Assembly: GCA_002450255.1 (NCBI GenBank)
Contig: DJYW01000178.1
Location: 1-5,304, forward strand
Origin: Gammaproteobacteria bacterium UBA6968
Lineage (GTDB): Bacteria; Pseudomonadota; Gammaproteobacteria; Pseudomonadales; Azotimanducaceae
Direction of reading: 5' to 3'
DNA: 5,304 bases
The notes below the pieces were generated by a model, which saw only the letters and a program-made list of their open reading frames with translations, was not told the origin of the DNA and ran no database searches. The translations under genes were made by a program, and so were the position numbers. Shown one piece after another: positions 1 to 5,304 of this stretch (its first letter is position 1; each line of letters begins with the position of its first letter).

Positions 1-1
1 A

Positions 2-43
2 GCTGTTGGCATGCCTTATGTTGTTATCACAAAGAAGAAATAA
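2..43 (+). CDS. Possible C-terminal tail of a convergent gene (5' end outside window)
   Basis: The plus-strand frame beginning at base 2 reads AVGMPYVVITKKK and stops at TAA (41-43). A hydrophobic strand followed by a lysine-rich end looks like a natural C-terminus, and the inverted repeats after it would suit a gene end. The segment is too short to identify, and the other plus frames are also open across it. Low confidence. Confidence 0.3.
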   Translation, partial: AVGMPYVVITKKK

Positions 44-58
44 ACACCTGTGGGCTTG

Positions 59-97
59 CGCTACCGGTAAGGCTTAGCGTTACCTGCCTTGCGGCAG
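59..97. repeat. Cluster of interleaved inverted repeats
   Basis: Three dyads overlap here: CGCTA (59-63) with TAGCG (75-79); GGTAA-G-GC (66-73) with GC-G-TTACC (77-84), with a three-base loop and one G-G mismatch; and CTGCC (84-88) with GGCAG (93-97) around a TTGC loop. The first two are mutually exclusive. An imperfect direct repeat is also visible (CTTGCGCTACCGG and CTTAGCGTTACCTG). It could be a terminator for a plus-strand gene ending at 43, as T-rich sequence follows, or a dispersed palindromic element. No long T-run adjoins a stem, so neither is established. Confidence 0.45.
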
Positions 98-112
98 TAC
101 AGTTAGTTTGGA

Positions 113-131
113 TTCTTTCTTTCTTTCTTTC
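113..131. repeat. Short CTTT tetranucleotide tandem repeat in a pyrimidine tract
   Basis: TTTC is repeated four times (116-131) after a partial TTC, and the pyrimidine-only tract continues to about 152 with CTCT and CTTTTT variants. The minus strand is a matching purine tract. Such a repeat can slip during replication, but it lies outside any convincing gene. Confidence 0.7.
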
Positions 132-256
132 TCTCTTTCTCTTTTTCTTCTTGAGTCTTCACTCTGTCCGTCGGCGTTTTGGTCAGCGTTTGCTCGATTC
201 AGAGCATTGGGCTTTTTTATTGATAGTAACTGCGTAAGGTTGACCGGCGCTGGCTT

Positions 257-676
257 TTAAAGGGCTTGTTTTTGTATGTCGGACCCTTGGCGAGGCAAGC
301 CTCTGATTGGCGAAACGAGATGCAGCCAGCCTTTTTGCAAAGCGGCCAATAACGCTCGCATTTCCACGAGATCGCTGTCTATTGGGAAGCGCTGGCAGCG
401 TTCCACGCAACTGTCAATGTAGGCCAGTAATTCGTGAATATGTTTTACGAGCCGTTTGTCCGGTAGGTCACTAAGCGCATGCTTCAACAAATTCGCCAGA
501 TTGTAAGCATGGGTCAACGAGCTACGCATCCGCTGCAGATCTTTCTGCGCGAGATTTTTCTGGGCCGCGGACAGGCTGGTCTCCAGAGAGTCAAAAATCC
601 AGCTGACCTCGTTAAGACGGCGCTCGCCATGTGCTGCCATTGCGCGTATGTATTCAATGTATTCGTTACGAACCAT
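257..676 (-). CDS. Small all-helical protein, possibly FliS-like flagellar chaperone
   Basis: This is a 139-residue cytoplasmic protein without signal peptide or membrane helix, predicted almost entirely helical. The C-terminal half reads like FliS: HELLAYIDSCVERC (81-94), then about ten residues, then LVEMRALLAALQKGW (103-117), where FliS has an LxxLYxYi helix followed by LLxxLxxaW. The middle (31-67, LETSLSAAQ to LKHAL) resembles the FliS helix pair with an acidic or polar turn. The N-terminal SPHxL motif of FliS is not preserved; HGERRLNEVSWIF occupies that region. FliS binds the C-terminus of flagellin and prevents premature assembly in the cytosol. The candidate sigma-28 promoter just upstream agrees with a late flagellar role. 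Alternatives are another flagellar chaperone or an unrelated helical bundle protein. The tail after 120 looks disordered. The existence of the gene is well supported; the FliS link is a tentative reading without alignment. Confidence 0.7.
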   Translation of the reverse strand: MVRNEYIEYIRAMAAHGERRLNEVSWIFDSLETSLSAAQKNLAQKDLQRMRSSLTHAYNLANLLKHALSDLPDKRLVKHIHELLAYIDSCVERCQRFPIDSDLVEMRALLAALQKGWLHLVSPIRGLPRQGSDIQKQAL

Positions 677-684
677 CGCTAAAA

Positions 685-690
685 TCCTTT
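685..690 (-). promoter_or_regulatory. Ribosome binding site supporting the ATG at 676
   Basis: AAAGGA on the minus strand lies 8 bases before the ATG at 674-676. It favours this start over the TTG at 698-700, which overlaps the predicted transcription start and has no such site. Confidence 0.6.
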
Positions 691-703
691 GTCGACACAA
701 TCA

Positions 704-730
704 AACTCGGTAGGTCGCAAAGAAACTTTA
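704..730 (-). promoter_or_regulatory. Candidate sigma-28 (FliA) promoter upstream of the FliS-like gene
   Basis: The minus strand has TAAAGTTT (730-723), an 11-base spacer (722-712) and ACCGAGTT (711-704). The enterobacterial FliA consensus is TAAAGTTT-N11-GCCGATAA. The -35 half matches 8 of 8 and the spacing is exact. The -10 half matches 4 of 8, but these are the contiguous CCGA core. A start site near 697 would leave a leader of about 20 bases holding the AAAGGA ribosome site. It sits in the 84-base gap before the FliS-like gene and is oriented towards it. Confidence 0.6.
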
Positions 731-760
731 GGATTTTTTTACAAACTTTCTAATAACGCC

Positions 761-1474
761 TTATAAACACGTCGCAAATTCGGTTTCTAAGCAGTTTTTC
801 ATTACCGTCGTGGCCTCGTCCTCTTGGGCGTCATCAAGTTCGAGGCCTGCGGCAGTTCTTATGGAAGATGCCTTGTCGAAACCGCCTGCCAGAGCAATGC
901 TCGACCACACATAGGCTTTGAAAAAGTCACTTTCTTTGGCTTCGTTGGATTCACCACTCTGAAACAGATAACTCAGCATATATTGAGCCCGAGGATCGCC
1001 TTGTCTCGCGGCGTCTTCAAAGTACGGCAACGACTTCCGCGCGTTTTTGAATACGCCCTGACCTTGGTAATACATGACCCCAAGCATGTATGTTGAAGTC
1101 GTCAGACCTAGCTCAGAGGCGGCAGTGAACCACTCAATGGATTTTTTGTAGTTCTTGGCGTTGATGTGACCCTGATAGGTCAGCATGGCCAGATTATGGT
1201 AAGCCTCTGGCAATTGCTGCGCGGCAGCTTTTTCATACCACTCTTCTGCTAACTCGTAGTCCTGCTTTACCCCAAGGCCGCGCTCGTACAGAAAAGCAAC
1301 GTTATTTTGCGCCTCAGCTTCGCCCGCTTCCGCAAGTTTCATCCAGGCTCGAAACGCTGTGGGGGCGTGTTCCCGACCTAATGCGGACAGGCCTGCTGTA
1401 AAGGGCTTGGCGAGTACACCAAGTGGCGTGATAGTCAGTATTGCGGTGAGTAAAATAATCGATGGCTTCATCAT
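761..1474 (-). CDS. Exported Sel1-repeat (TPR-like) protein
   Basis: This 237-residue protein is predicted to be periplasmic. The N-terminus has a signal peptide: MMKPS, a hydrophobic core to about residue 20, then VLA before K23 as a likely signal peptidase I site. No lipobox cysteine is seen. Four consecutive Sel1-type helical repeats of about 36 residues follow: roughly 53-88 (AEAQNNVAFLYERGLGV), 89-124 (PEAYHNLAMLTYQG), 125-160 (TTSTYMLGVMYYQGQGV) and 161-198 (PRAQYMLSYLFQSG). A half repeat (ending LAEAGE) precedes them. Two cysteines, C228 and C236, near the C-terminus could form a disulfide. Sel1 arrays are protein-binding scaffolds, so a role in envelope protein interaction is plausible, but the partner is unknown. 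The ATG at 1474 was chosen because GGAGAG (1481-1486) lies 6 bases upstream and it places the signal peptide correctly; the upstream TTG at 1510 does neither. The ClC gene ends 49 bases upstream, so cotranscription is possible. Confidence 0.87.
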   Translation of the reverse strand: MMKPSIILLTAILTITPLGVLAKPFTAGLSALGREHAPTAFRAWMKLAEAGEAEAQNNVAFLYERGLGVKQDYELAEEWYEKAAAQQLPEAYHNLAMLTYQGHINAKNYKKSIEWFTAASELGLTTSTYMLGVMYYQGQGVFKNARKSLPYFEDAARQGDPRAQYMLSYLFQSGESNEAKESDFFKAYVWSSIALAGGFDKASSIRTAAGLELDDAQEDEATTVMKNCLETEFATCL

Positions 1475-1523
1475 GAAGCACTCTCCAGAAGTTATTATTG
1501 TTTTGGTCAATCTGATGCCGGGC

Positions 1524-2789
1524 TCACAATACTGCGGTAGCGGCTAGATCCTTCTCGACGAGATCGTCGACTTGCTGTAGATAATACGGCTTGGGCTCGA
1601 AACGTAAATAGATCCGCAAGCTAAAGTAAGCGGCTACCAAGGCCAGCAGCGCGGTACTCAGTGAGCCGTATAATTCGCCAACTAATACAGCGCAAAATAA
1701 CGGTGCGCCAGAGATCGTTACCGTTGTTGCTGCCATAGCTGCAATGATTAGAGGCCAGCTAATGGTCTCAGCAGCGCCTAATCCTACAAAAGCCAGACTA
1801 ACCAGTGCGCCGCCGCAGCCCCCCAAGAGCATAGCGGGTCCTAAAATGCCGCCGAAAAAGCCGCCGCAGATGCAAATGCCGGAGATGAATAGGCAGGCAC
1901 TAATCATCACCAATAAGTCATAAGTGCTTGCAGCGTTAAGATCAGCGATCCGGTGCTCCCAGCCGAGCAGGCTCGGATCTACGAGGGCTAACAAAACAAA
2001 GCAGAGTGATAGAGCGGCTAAAACCCAAATAGCGCGATGATTAATCCAAGACCGATAACGCTGTAGATGCTTTAACCATCGAACTAACGTGAGTCCCAAA
2101 CCACAACCCGCCAGAGTTACCAGCGCGATTCCCAACAGCGATTGCCAGGGTGGCATGTCGCCCAGCGTTAGCGATTCACGGGGTGTTCCCATCACGCTGT
2201 GATTGATCCAGTCGGCTAAAGCAGCGACGCCAACTAATACCCCAACTAGTCGCCAGCCGCGTGTTTGGCTAACCACGAGTAGCGCGAATAACACGGCGCT
2301 CGCAGGCGTGTCGAAACCAACAGTGATCGCGGCAACGATCCCTGCAAGTAAAAGCCAATCCTGCCGTTGATCTAATTGCGGTCGAGAGTTGTTGATTGTG
2401 AGCTGCGCACAGGTGGCGCCGAGCAGAATGACCGGGCCGTAATACCCGACGGGCAGCCCCAAACAGCAGCTGACAAAAGCCGTTAGACATGAGCCGATGC
2501 CTTTGCGGGTGCGCAGGCGTCGTTGTGGGTTTCGAACATGAAAAATACAGTCCGCAGGACCAGGATATAGACTGACGCCAAAAGCCAATCGAATAAAAGC
2601 GATTGAGGCCGTGCCTATGCCGAACCAGCTTAGGATTTTGATTAAATGGTCGCTTTCAGTAAGCCCGATAAGAAGGAGGTCATCCCGAATCGAGGTCATC
2701 CACTGTAATCCAAATGTAAAACCATAAGCCGCAAAGCTCGCAGCGATGGCGATCACAAACACCAGAAATAAATTAATTAAAACTCGCAA
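1524..2789 (-). CDS. Divergent ClC-family chloride channel/transporter lacking the gating glutamates
   Basis: This is a polytopic inner-membrane protein of 421 residues (ClC prokaryotic members are usually about 400-470), with hydrophobic helices throughout. Family landmarks by alignment from memory to E. coli ClC-ec1: GLPVGYYGP (111-119) sits where GREGP is expected; GFDTPASAVLF (158-168) matches AFNAPLAGILF; GGILGP (313-318) matches GGIFAP; KPYY (400-403) matches KPLY, keeping the chloride-coordinating tyrosine. The external gating glutamate (E148) is replaced by Y117, the internal proton glutamate (E203) by about V172, and the GSGIP serine region by YPGP (75-78). Loss of both glutamates suggests passive anion conduction or another uncoupled activity, not H+/Cl- exchange. 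No ATG fits the start, since the first methionine lies after the first helix. TTG at 2789 has a GGAGGT Shine-Dalgarno sequence 6 bases away; TTG at 2792 is the alternative. The gene follows the cysteine-rich gene by 30 bases. Family call confident, transport mode inferred. Confidence 0.85.
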   Translation of the reverse strand: MRVLINLFLVFVIAIAASFAAYGFTFGLQWMTSIRDDLLLIGLTESDHLIKILSWFGIGTASIAFIRLAFGVSLYPGPADCIFHVRNPQRRLRTRKGIGSCLTAFVSCCLGLPVGYYGPVILLGATCAQLTINNSRPQLDQRQDWLLLAGIVAAITVGFDTPASAVLFALLVVSQTRGWRLVGVLVGVAALADWINHSVMGTPRESLTLGDMPPWQSLLGIALVTLAGCGLGLTLVRWLKHLQRYRSWINHRAIWVLAALSLCFVLLALVDPSLLGWEHRIADLNAASTYDLLVMISACLFISGICICGGFFGGILGPAMLLGGCGGALVSLAFVGLGAAETISWPLIIAAMAATTVTISGAPLFCAVLVGELYGSLSTALLALVAAYFSLRIYLRFEPKPYYLQQVDDLVEKDLAATAVL

Positions 2790-2795
2790 CAACAG

Positions 2796-2801
2796 ACCTC
2801 C
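2796..2801 (-). promoter_or_regulatory. Perfect Shine-Dalgarno for the TTG-started ClC gene
   Basis: The minus strand reads GGAGGT, then CTGTTG, then TTG at 2787-2789. The six-base spacing favours the second of two adjacent TTG codons; the first (2790-2792) would leave only three bases. No in-frame ATG or GTG is better placed, so this site decides the start. Confidence 0.75.
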
Positions 2802-2819
2802 AGAGGGGAGGCGTCCACT

Positions 2820-3050
2820 TTAACGTGTTTGGCGAGGGTTTGGCTGAGGCGAAGGCTGGATTTTGGGCTGAGATTTGGGGCTGAACGATAAGCAATCGTG
2901 TCCATCGGCTTTTTGGACTTCGATGCAGGGCAGCATCTGGCTCTTGAAGTTAAGCGCTCGACATAGGTAGGGCATTTTTGGATCCCAGCTGATCTTAAAG
3001 AACTTGCACCGCCAGCAGTTAGCTTTTTCAGTGTTAGACAAGCGGTTCAT
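2820..3050 (-). CDS. Small cysteine-rich CxxC protein, translationally coupled to the second stator gene
   Basis: This is a 76-residue soluble protein with no signal peptide or membrane helix. It has five cysteines: C12 and C15 (CWRC), C30, C42 and C53. C12, C15, C30 and C53 are the likely conserved set and could hold zinc or an iron-sulfur cluster. The core (12-59) contains FFKISWDP, a Cys, NFKS, LPC and GHDCLSF. From memory, short proteins of this pattern occur elsewhere beside motor or stator genes and sometimes carry a 'uracil-DNA glycosylase' label; nothing here resembles that enzyme's catalytic motifs. The tail (60-76) is rich in Pro, Gln and Lys and looks disordered. The ATG at 3050 lies 4 bases after the TGA of the stator gene with no clear Shine-Dalgarno sequence, which argues for translational coupling. 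A longer start at 3146 was rejected because it would overlap the conserved end of the OmpA domain. Function unknown. Confidence 0.8.
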   Translation of the reverse strand: MNRLSNTEKANCWRCKFFKISWDPKMPYLCRALNFKSQMLPCIEVQKADGHDCLSFSPKSQPKIQPSPQPNPRQTR

Positions 3051-3054
3051 CTGA

Positions 3055-4143
3055 TCATTGACCAACCATAATGTCGATACGTCGATTTTGCGCGCGGCCG
3101 TCCGCCGTATCGTTGTCCGTGACGGGCTGCGTATCGGCAAATCCATAGACTCGAACGTTGTTTGGGTTGAGCTTATTTTGGCTCAAAACAAAGTCTGCGA
3201 CGGAGGCGGCGCGAGCGGAGGATAAATCCCAGTTGGAAATAAAACGGTCGCTAAAGGCAATTGGCACGTTGTCGGTGTGACCAGAGATGGTGATTCGATC
3301 CTGGGATCCAGCTAAGGAATCGACGACGCGTTGTATGAGCGGCCGGGCCGAGGATCGAAGCTCTGCGAAGCCTGATTCAAACGCGTCCTCAGACGCGAGC
3401 CGAATGTAGATACGGTCTTCAATTTTTTCTATCGAAGCCATGCCGTCCGCAATATCAGACTGCAGGTTTGCCTTCAGTTCTTGAAACTGATTTTCTATGC
3501 GCTCGGCGTAGTCGGGATCATCGCGTAATACCGATCGCCGCATGTCAACATGCTCGACCTGGATTTCCGTTTCGACTATTGCTTGAACATCAGCAATTTT
3601 AGCGTAAAGCTCCATTTGGTCCGTATCGATTTCACCCTGGTCGTTATTGTCATCATCGTCGGATTCTTTGTCGTCATCATATTCGTCTTCAACTGTGACG
3701 ACAATTTTGCCTGAGTCGGCTCGCATTGAGATTTGACCGGCTGCTACCTCTTTGGCGAAGGTTTTCTTTAAGGATTCGATATCGGAAAAGGTGTCGTAAG
3801 TGCCTGCTAGTTCAGAAATGGCTCGCGCGGCATCAGGTGGCAGCTGATCGGTGGTTTGCTCCATAACGCGTTCTGAGACCGTCTTCTCGGTCACAGTTGT
3901 GCGAAAGTTCTTGGCAATTAAGCTCTCTGCCTGTGGCGCAGCGTCCCCATTAGAGTTGGTAACCAGCCCAAATTTCTGTTGGAAGATGTTCTGTATTTCT
4001 TTCCACTCATCTGGTTCGGCGATGCGGGTTTGAGAAATAATCAGAACAAAAAAGGCCATGAGCAGTGTCGCTAAATCGGCAAAGGTCGACATCCAGGCTG
4101 GCGCGACTGTTGGGCATTGTTGGTCTTCTTCTAAAACGCTCAT
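3055..4143 (-). CDS. MotB/PomB-like stator B subunit with OmpA-like domain (second paralog)
   Basis: This 362-residue protein is related to the upstream gene along its whole length. The N-terminus has a cysteine (10) and APAW followed by STFADL, with channel aspartate D23; the membrane helix spans about 19-38. The OmpA-like domain (about 245-360) has GHTDNVPI (288-295), with D291 and R311 at the positions that contact peptidoglycan in OmpA/MotB relatives, and ends in GRAQNRRIDI. Residues 152-175 are extremely acidic, with runs of Asp and Glu, where the paralog has a Gly/Lys-rich linker. The segment at 125-152 resembles the one at 222-252, suggesting an internal duplication. The ATG at 4143 follows a GGTGAG sequence only 2 bases away, so the ribosome site is closely spaced; coupling across the 44-base gap is possible. 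MotB acts as a dimer with five MotA subunits, so two adjacent B genes could encode a heterodimer. That is inference. The family assignment is firm. Confidence 0.92.
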   Translation of the reverse strand: MSVLEEDQQCPTVAPAWMSTFADLATLLMAFFVLIISQTRIAEPDEWKEIQNIFQQKFGLVTNSNGDAAPQAESLIAKNFRTTVTEKTVSERVMEQTTDQLPPDAARAISELAGTYDTFSDIESLKKTFAKEVAAGQISMRADSGKIVVTVEDEYDDDKESDDDDNNDQGEIDTDQMELYAKIADVQAIVETEIQVEHVDMRRSVLRDDPDYAERIENQFQELKANLQSDIADGMASIEKIEDRIYIRLASEDAFESGFAELRSSARPLIQRVVDSLAGSQDRITISGHTDNVPIAFSDRFISNWDLSSARAASVADFVLSQNKLNPNNVRVYGFADTQPVTDNDTADGRAQNRRIDIMVGQ

Positions 4144-4187
4144 AGCTCACCGTTCATCTGCTATGGATCCTTACTTAAGTTGGCAGG

Positions 4188-5304
4188 TTATTCGTCCAAA
4201 TAAATTTCTATCCTGCGGTTCTGTGCTCGCCCCTCAGGTGTATCGTTAGAGGTGATTGGCTTTGTGTCTGCTAAACCGCTAATGGTAATTCTTCCATTCT
4301 CGATTGCGGTATTTGCTGTCAAAAAGTCCGCAACCGCAGCCGAACGGGCAGCCGATAAATCAAAGTTTGATCGAAACCGCTCGCTAAAGGCGACGACCTG
4401 GTCGTCCGTATGCCCTTCTACCCTAATGGTACCGATGGTATCGCCGAGCGAGTCGCCAACCCTTTGTAAAATGGTCTCAAAGCTGCGGGACAAGGTAGCG
4501 CTTCCAGACTCAAAGCTATCAGCCTGAGTTAGTCGAATCAGGACGCTGTCGCCGACTTGCTCAACCTCCGCGATGCCATCTTCGATTTCTTTTTGCATCG
4601 CGTCGGAAATCTCCTCCAGACTGCTGAGCGAAGTGACTTCTCTGGCTTTTGCTTCCCAGTTGTCTTCGCGTTTCATTTCCACAATGGACTGATCCATGCC
4701 TGCCATATCGAACAGTTTTTTAGCTACTTCAATGGTTTCTTGCGAAACGCCCCCTTGGCTGCGTCCTTTCTTACCCGATGCTCCGGTTTCGCCTTCCGTC
4801 ATTTGGACAATGACTTTTTCGCCTTCGATTGCAACGTTGACTTGTCCTTGTTCGATTTCATACTCGAGCTCTTCTACCACTTCTTTGAACTGAGCCTGGA
4901 CCAATGAAGCCGCGGTTCCGGTTTCTGTCATCGCCTTTATATAGTCTTTGGAGGTGTCATCGGAGTCTTGAGTGGGATCCACGATCAAAGTGTCTTGGGC
5001 GTCAGAAGGCGTAAAATCCAACTCAAGCAGCGTTTCACCCATCGGAATTTCAATTTTTGGAATGATCCTTTCAACGCCAAAAGCCTTCGCAACGGAACCC
5101 ATTACTTGTTCCATCTTGGGAGAATCGATAACCGAGCGGGAAAGAATCAGAACAAAGAACGCCATGAGTAGCGTTGCTAAGTCAGCAAAGGTGGCCATCC
5201 ATGTGGGAGAACCGCTCGGGCAGACTACCTCTTCTTTGATTGCTGTCTTTTTCTTACGTGCCTTGCGGGGAGGCGCCGCAGGTGCTTCCGGTTCGCCAGC
5301 ATCG
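4188..5304 (-). CDS. MotB/PomB-like stator B subunit with OmpA-like domain (first of two paralogs; 5' end outside window)
   Basis: This is an ion-channel and peptidoglycan-anchoring subunit of a MotA/MotB-type motor in the inner membrane. The frame stays open to the right edge, giving at least 371 residues. The ATG at 5198 is internal, because the conserved CPSGSPTW stretch typical of MotB N-termini lies upstream of it, after a Lys/Arg-rich cytoplasmic segment. Visible residues about 36-56 form the single membrane helix; TFADL carries the channel aspartate (about residue 41). The C-terminal OmpA-like domain (about 250-371) has GHTD, the conserved arginine in LSAARS, and GRAQNRRIEI. E. coli MotB is about 308 residues, so the region between helix and OmpA domain is long. 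It includes a Gly/Ser/Lys-rich linker (about 169-188) and a duplicated strand motif. The next gene, 44 bases on, is a full-length paralog. A MotA-like gene is expected upstream but is not visible. The family is clear; whether it drives a flagellum or another machine is not. Confidence 0.9.
   Translation of the reverse strand, partial: DAGEPEAPAAPPRKARKKKTAIKEEVVCPSGSPTWMATFADLATLLMAFFVLILSRSVIDSPKMEQVMGSVAKAFGVERIIPKIEIPMGETLLELDFTPSDAQDTLIVDPTQDSDDTSKDYIKAMTETGTAASLVQAQFKEVVEELEYEIEQGQVNVAIEGEKVIVQMTEGETGASGKKGRSQGGVSQETIEVAKKLFDMAGMDQSIVEMKREDNWEAKAREVTSLSSLEEISDAMQKEIEDGIAEVEQVGDSVLIRLTQADSFESGSATLSRSFETILQRVGDSLGDTIGTIRVEGHTDDQVVAFSERFRSNFDLSAARSAAVADFLTANTAIENGRITISGLADTKPITSNDTPEGRAQNRRIEIYLDE

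Noticed and set aside
191..218. Plus-strand TGCTC-GATTCA-GAGCA hairpin followed by six T as a terminator
   Set aside because: The stem is only 5 bp, the T-run is separated by GC-containing bases, and no established plus-strand gene leads into it.
183..410. Minus-strand 75-codon open frame rich in Arg and Ser
   Set aside because: It overlaps the FliS-like gene in another frame, has shadow-like composition and has no ribosome site or recognisable motif.
721..750. Imperfect dyad AGAAAGTTT / AAAGTTTCT as a terminator after the Sel1 gene
   Set aside because: The stem is AT-rich with a central G-G mismatch, has no following T-run and overlaps the -35 of the promoter candidate.
3051..3146. A longer start (ATG at 3146) for the cysteine-rich protein
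   Set aside because: It would overlap the conserved GRAQNRRIDI end of the stator gene in another frame, and the extra Arg/Thr-rich residues look like a shadow translation. The ATG at 3050 abuts the stator stop.
4188..5198. ATG at 5198 as the true start of the first stator gene
   Set aside because: The frame stays open to the window edge, and the upstream CPSGSPTW matches the MotB N-terminal pattern, so the ATG is internal.
3055..5304. Zorya-type defence system (ZorA/ZorB)
   Set aside because: Zorya also uses MotA/MotB-like proteins, but no ZorC, ZorD or ZorE-like gene is present. The neighbours are a small Cys protein, a ClC channel and a Sel1 protein. The left side is not fully excluded, because the region beyond the right edge is unseen.

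Overview
The window looks like chromosomal DNA from a flagellated, probably aquatic gammaproteobacterium. This rests on two MotB/PomB-type stator proteins, a sigma-28 (FliA)-like promoter, a FliS-like small protein and an intermediate base composition. The lineage call is inference; no rRNA or other marker gene is present. All convincing genes lie on the minus strand, so transcription runs from the right edge (5304) towards the left. No mobile element, CRISPR array, tRNA or rRNA was seen.

Right half (5304 to 3055): two tandem, full-length paralogous MotB-like proteins. Each has a short cytoplasmic N-terminus, one membrane helix containing the TFADL channel aspartate, an unusually long periplasmic region and a C-terminal OmpA-like peptidoglycan-binding domain. 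The first runs off the right edge. A MotA-type partner is expected just outside the window but cannot be seen. Next comes a 76-residue cysteine-rich protein with a CxxC motif (3050 to 2820), whose start lies 4 bases after the stop of the second MotB-like gene.

Middle (2789 to 761): a divergent ClC-family chloride channel/transporter, started from TTG behind a perfect Shine-Dalgarno sequence. It lacks both glutamates that ClC antiporters use for gating and proton transfer. It is followed by an exported Sel1-repeat protein. Gaps from the stator genes to this point are short (4 to 49 bases), so they may form one transcription unit.

Left (760 to 1): an 84-base gap holds a good sigma-28 promoter candidate (TAAAGTTT-N11-ACCGAGTT). 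It precedes a 139-residue all-helical protein whose C-terminal half resembles the flagellin chaperone FliS. The last 256 bases hold no convincing complete gene. They contain a possible 13-residue tail of a convergent plus-strand gene, a cluster of interleaved inverted repeats and a CTTT-rich pyrimidine tract.

Taken together, the window appears to encode a stator-type ion-driven complex with two different B subunits and a small metal- or cluster-binding partner, next to a separately promoted flagellar-regulon gene. The roles of the ClC and Sel1 proteins in this context are unknown.
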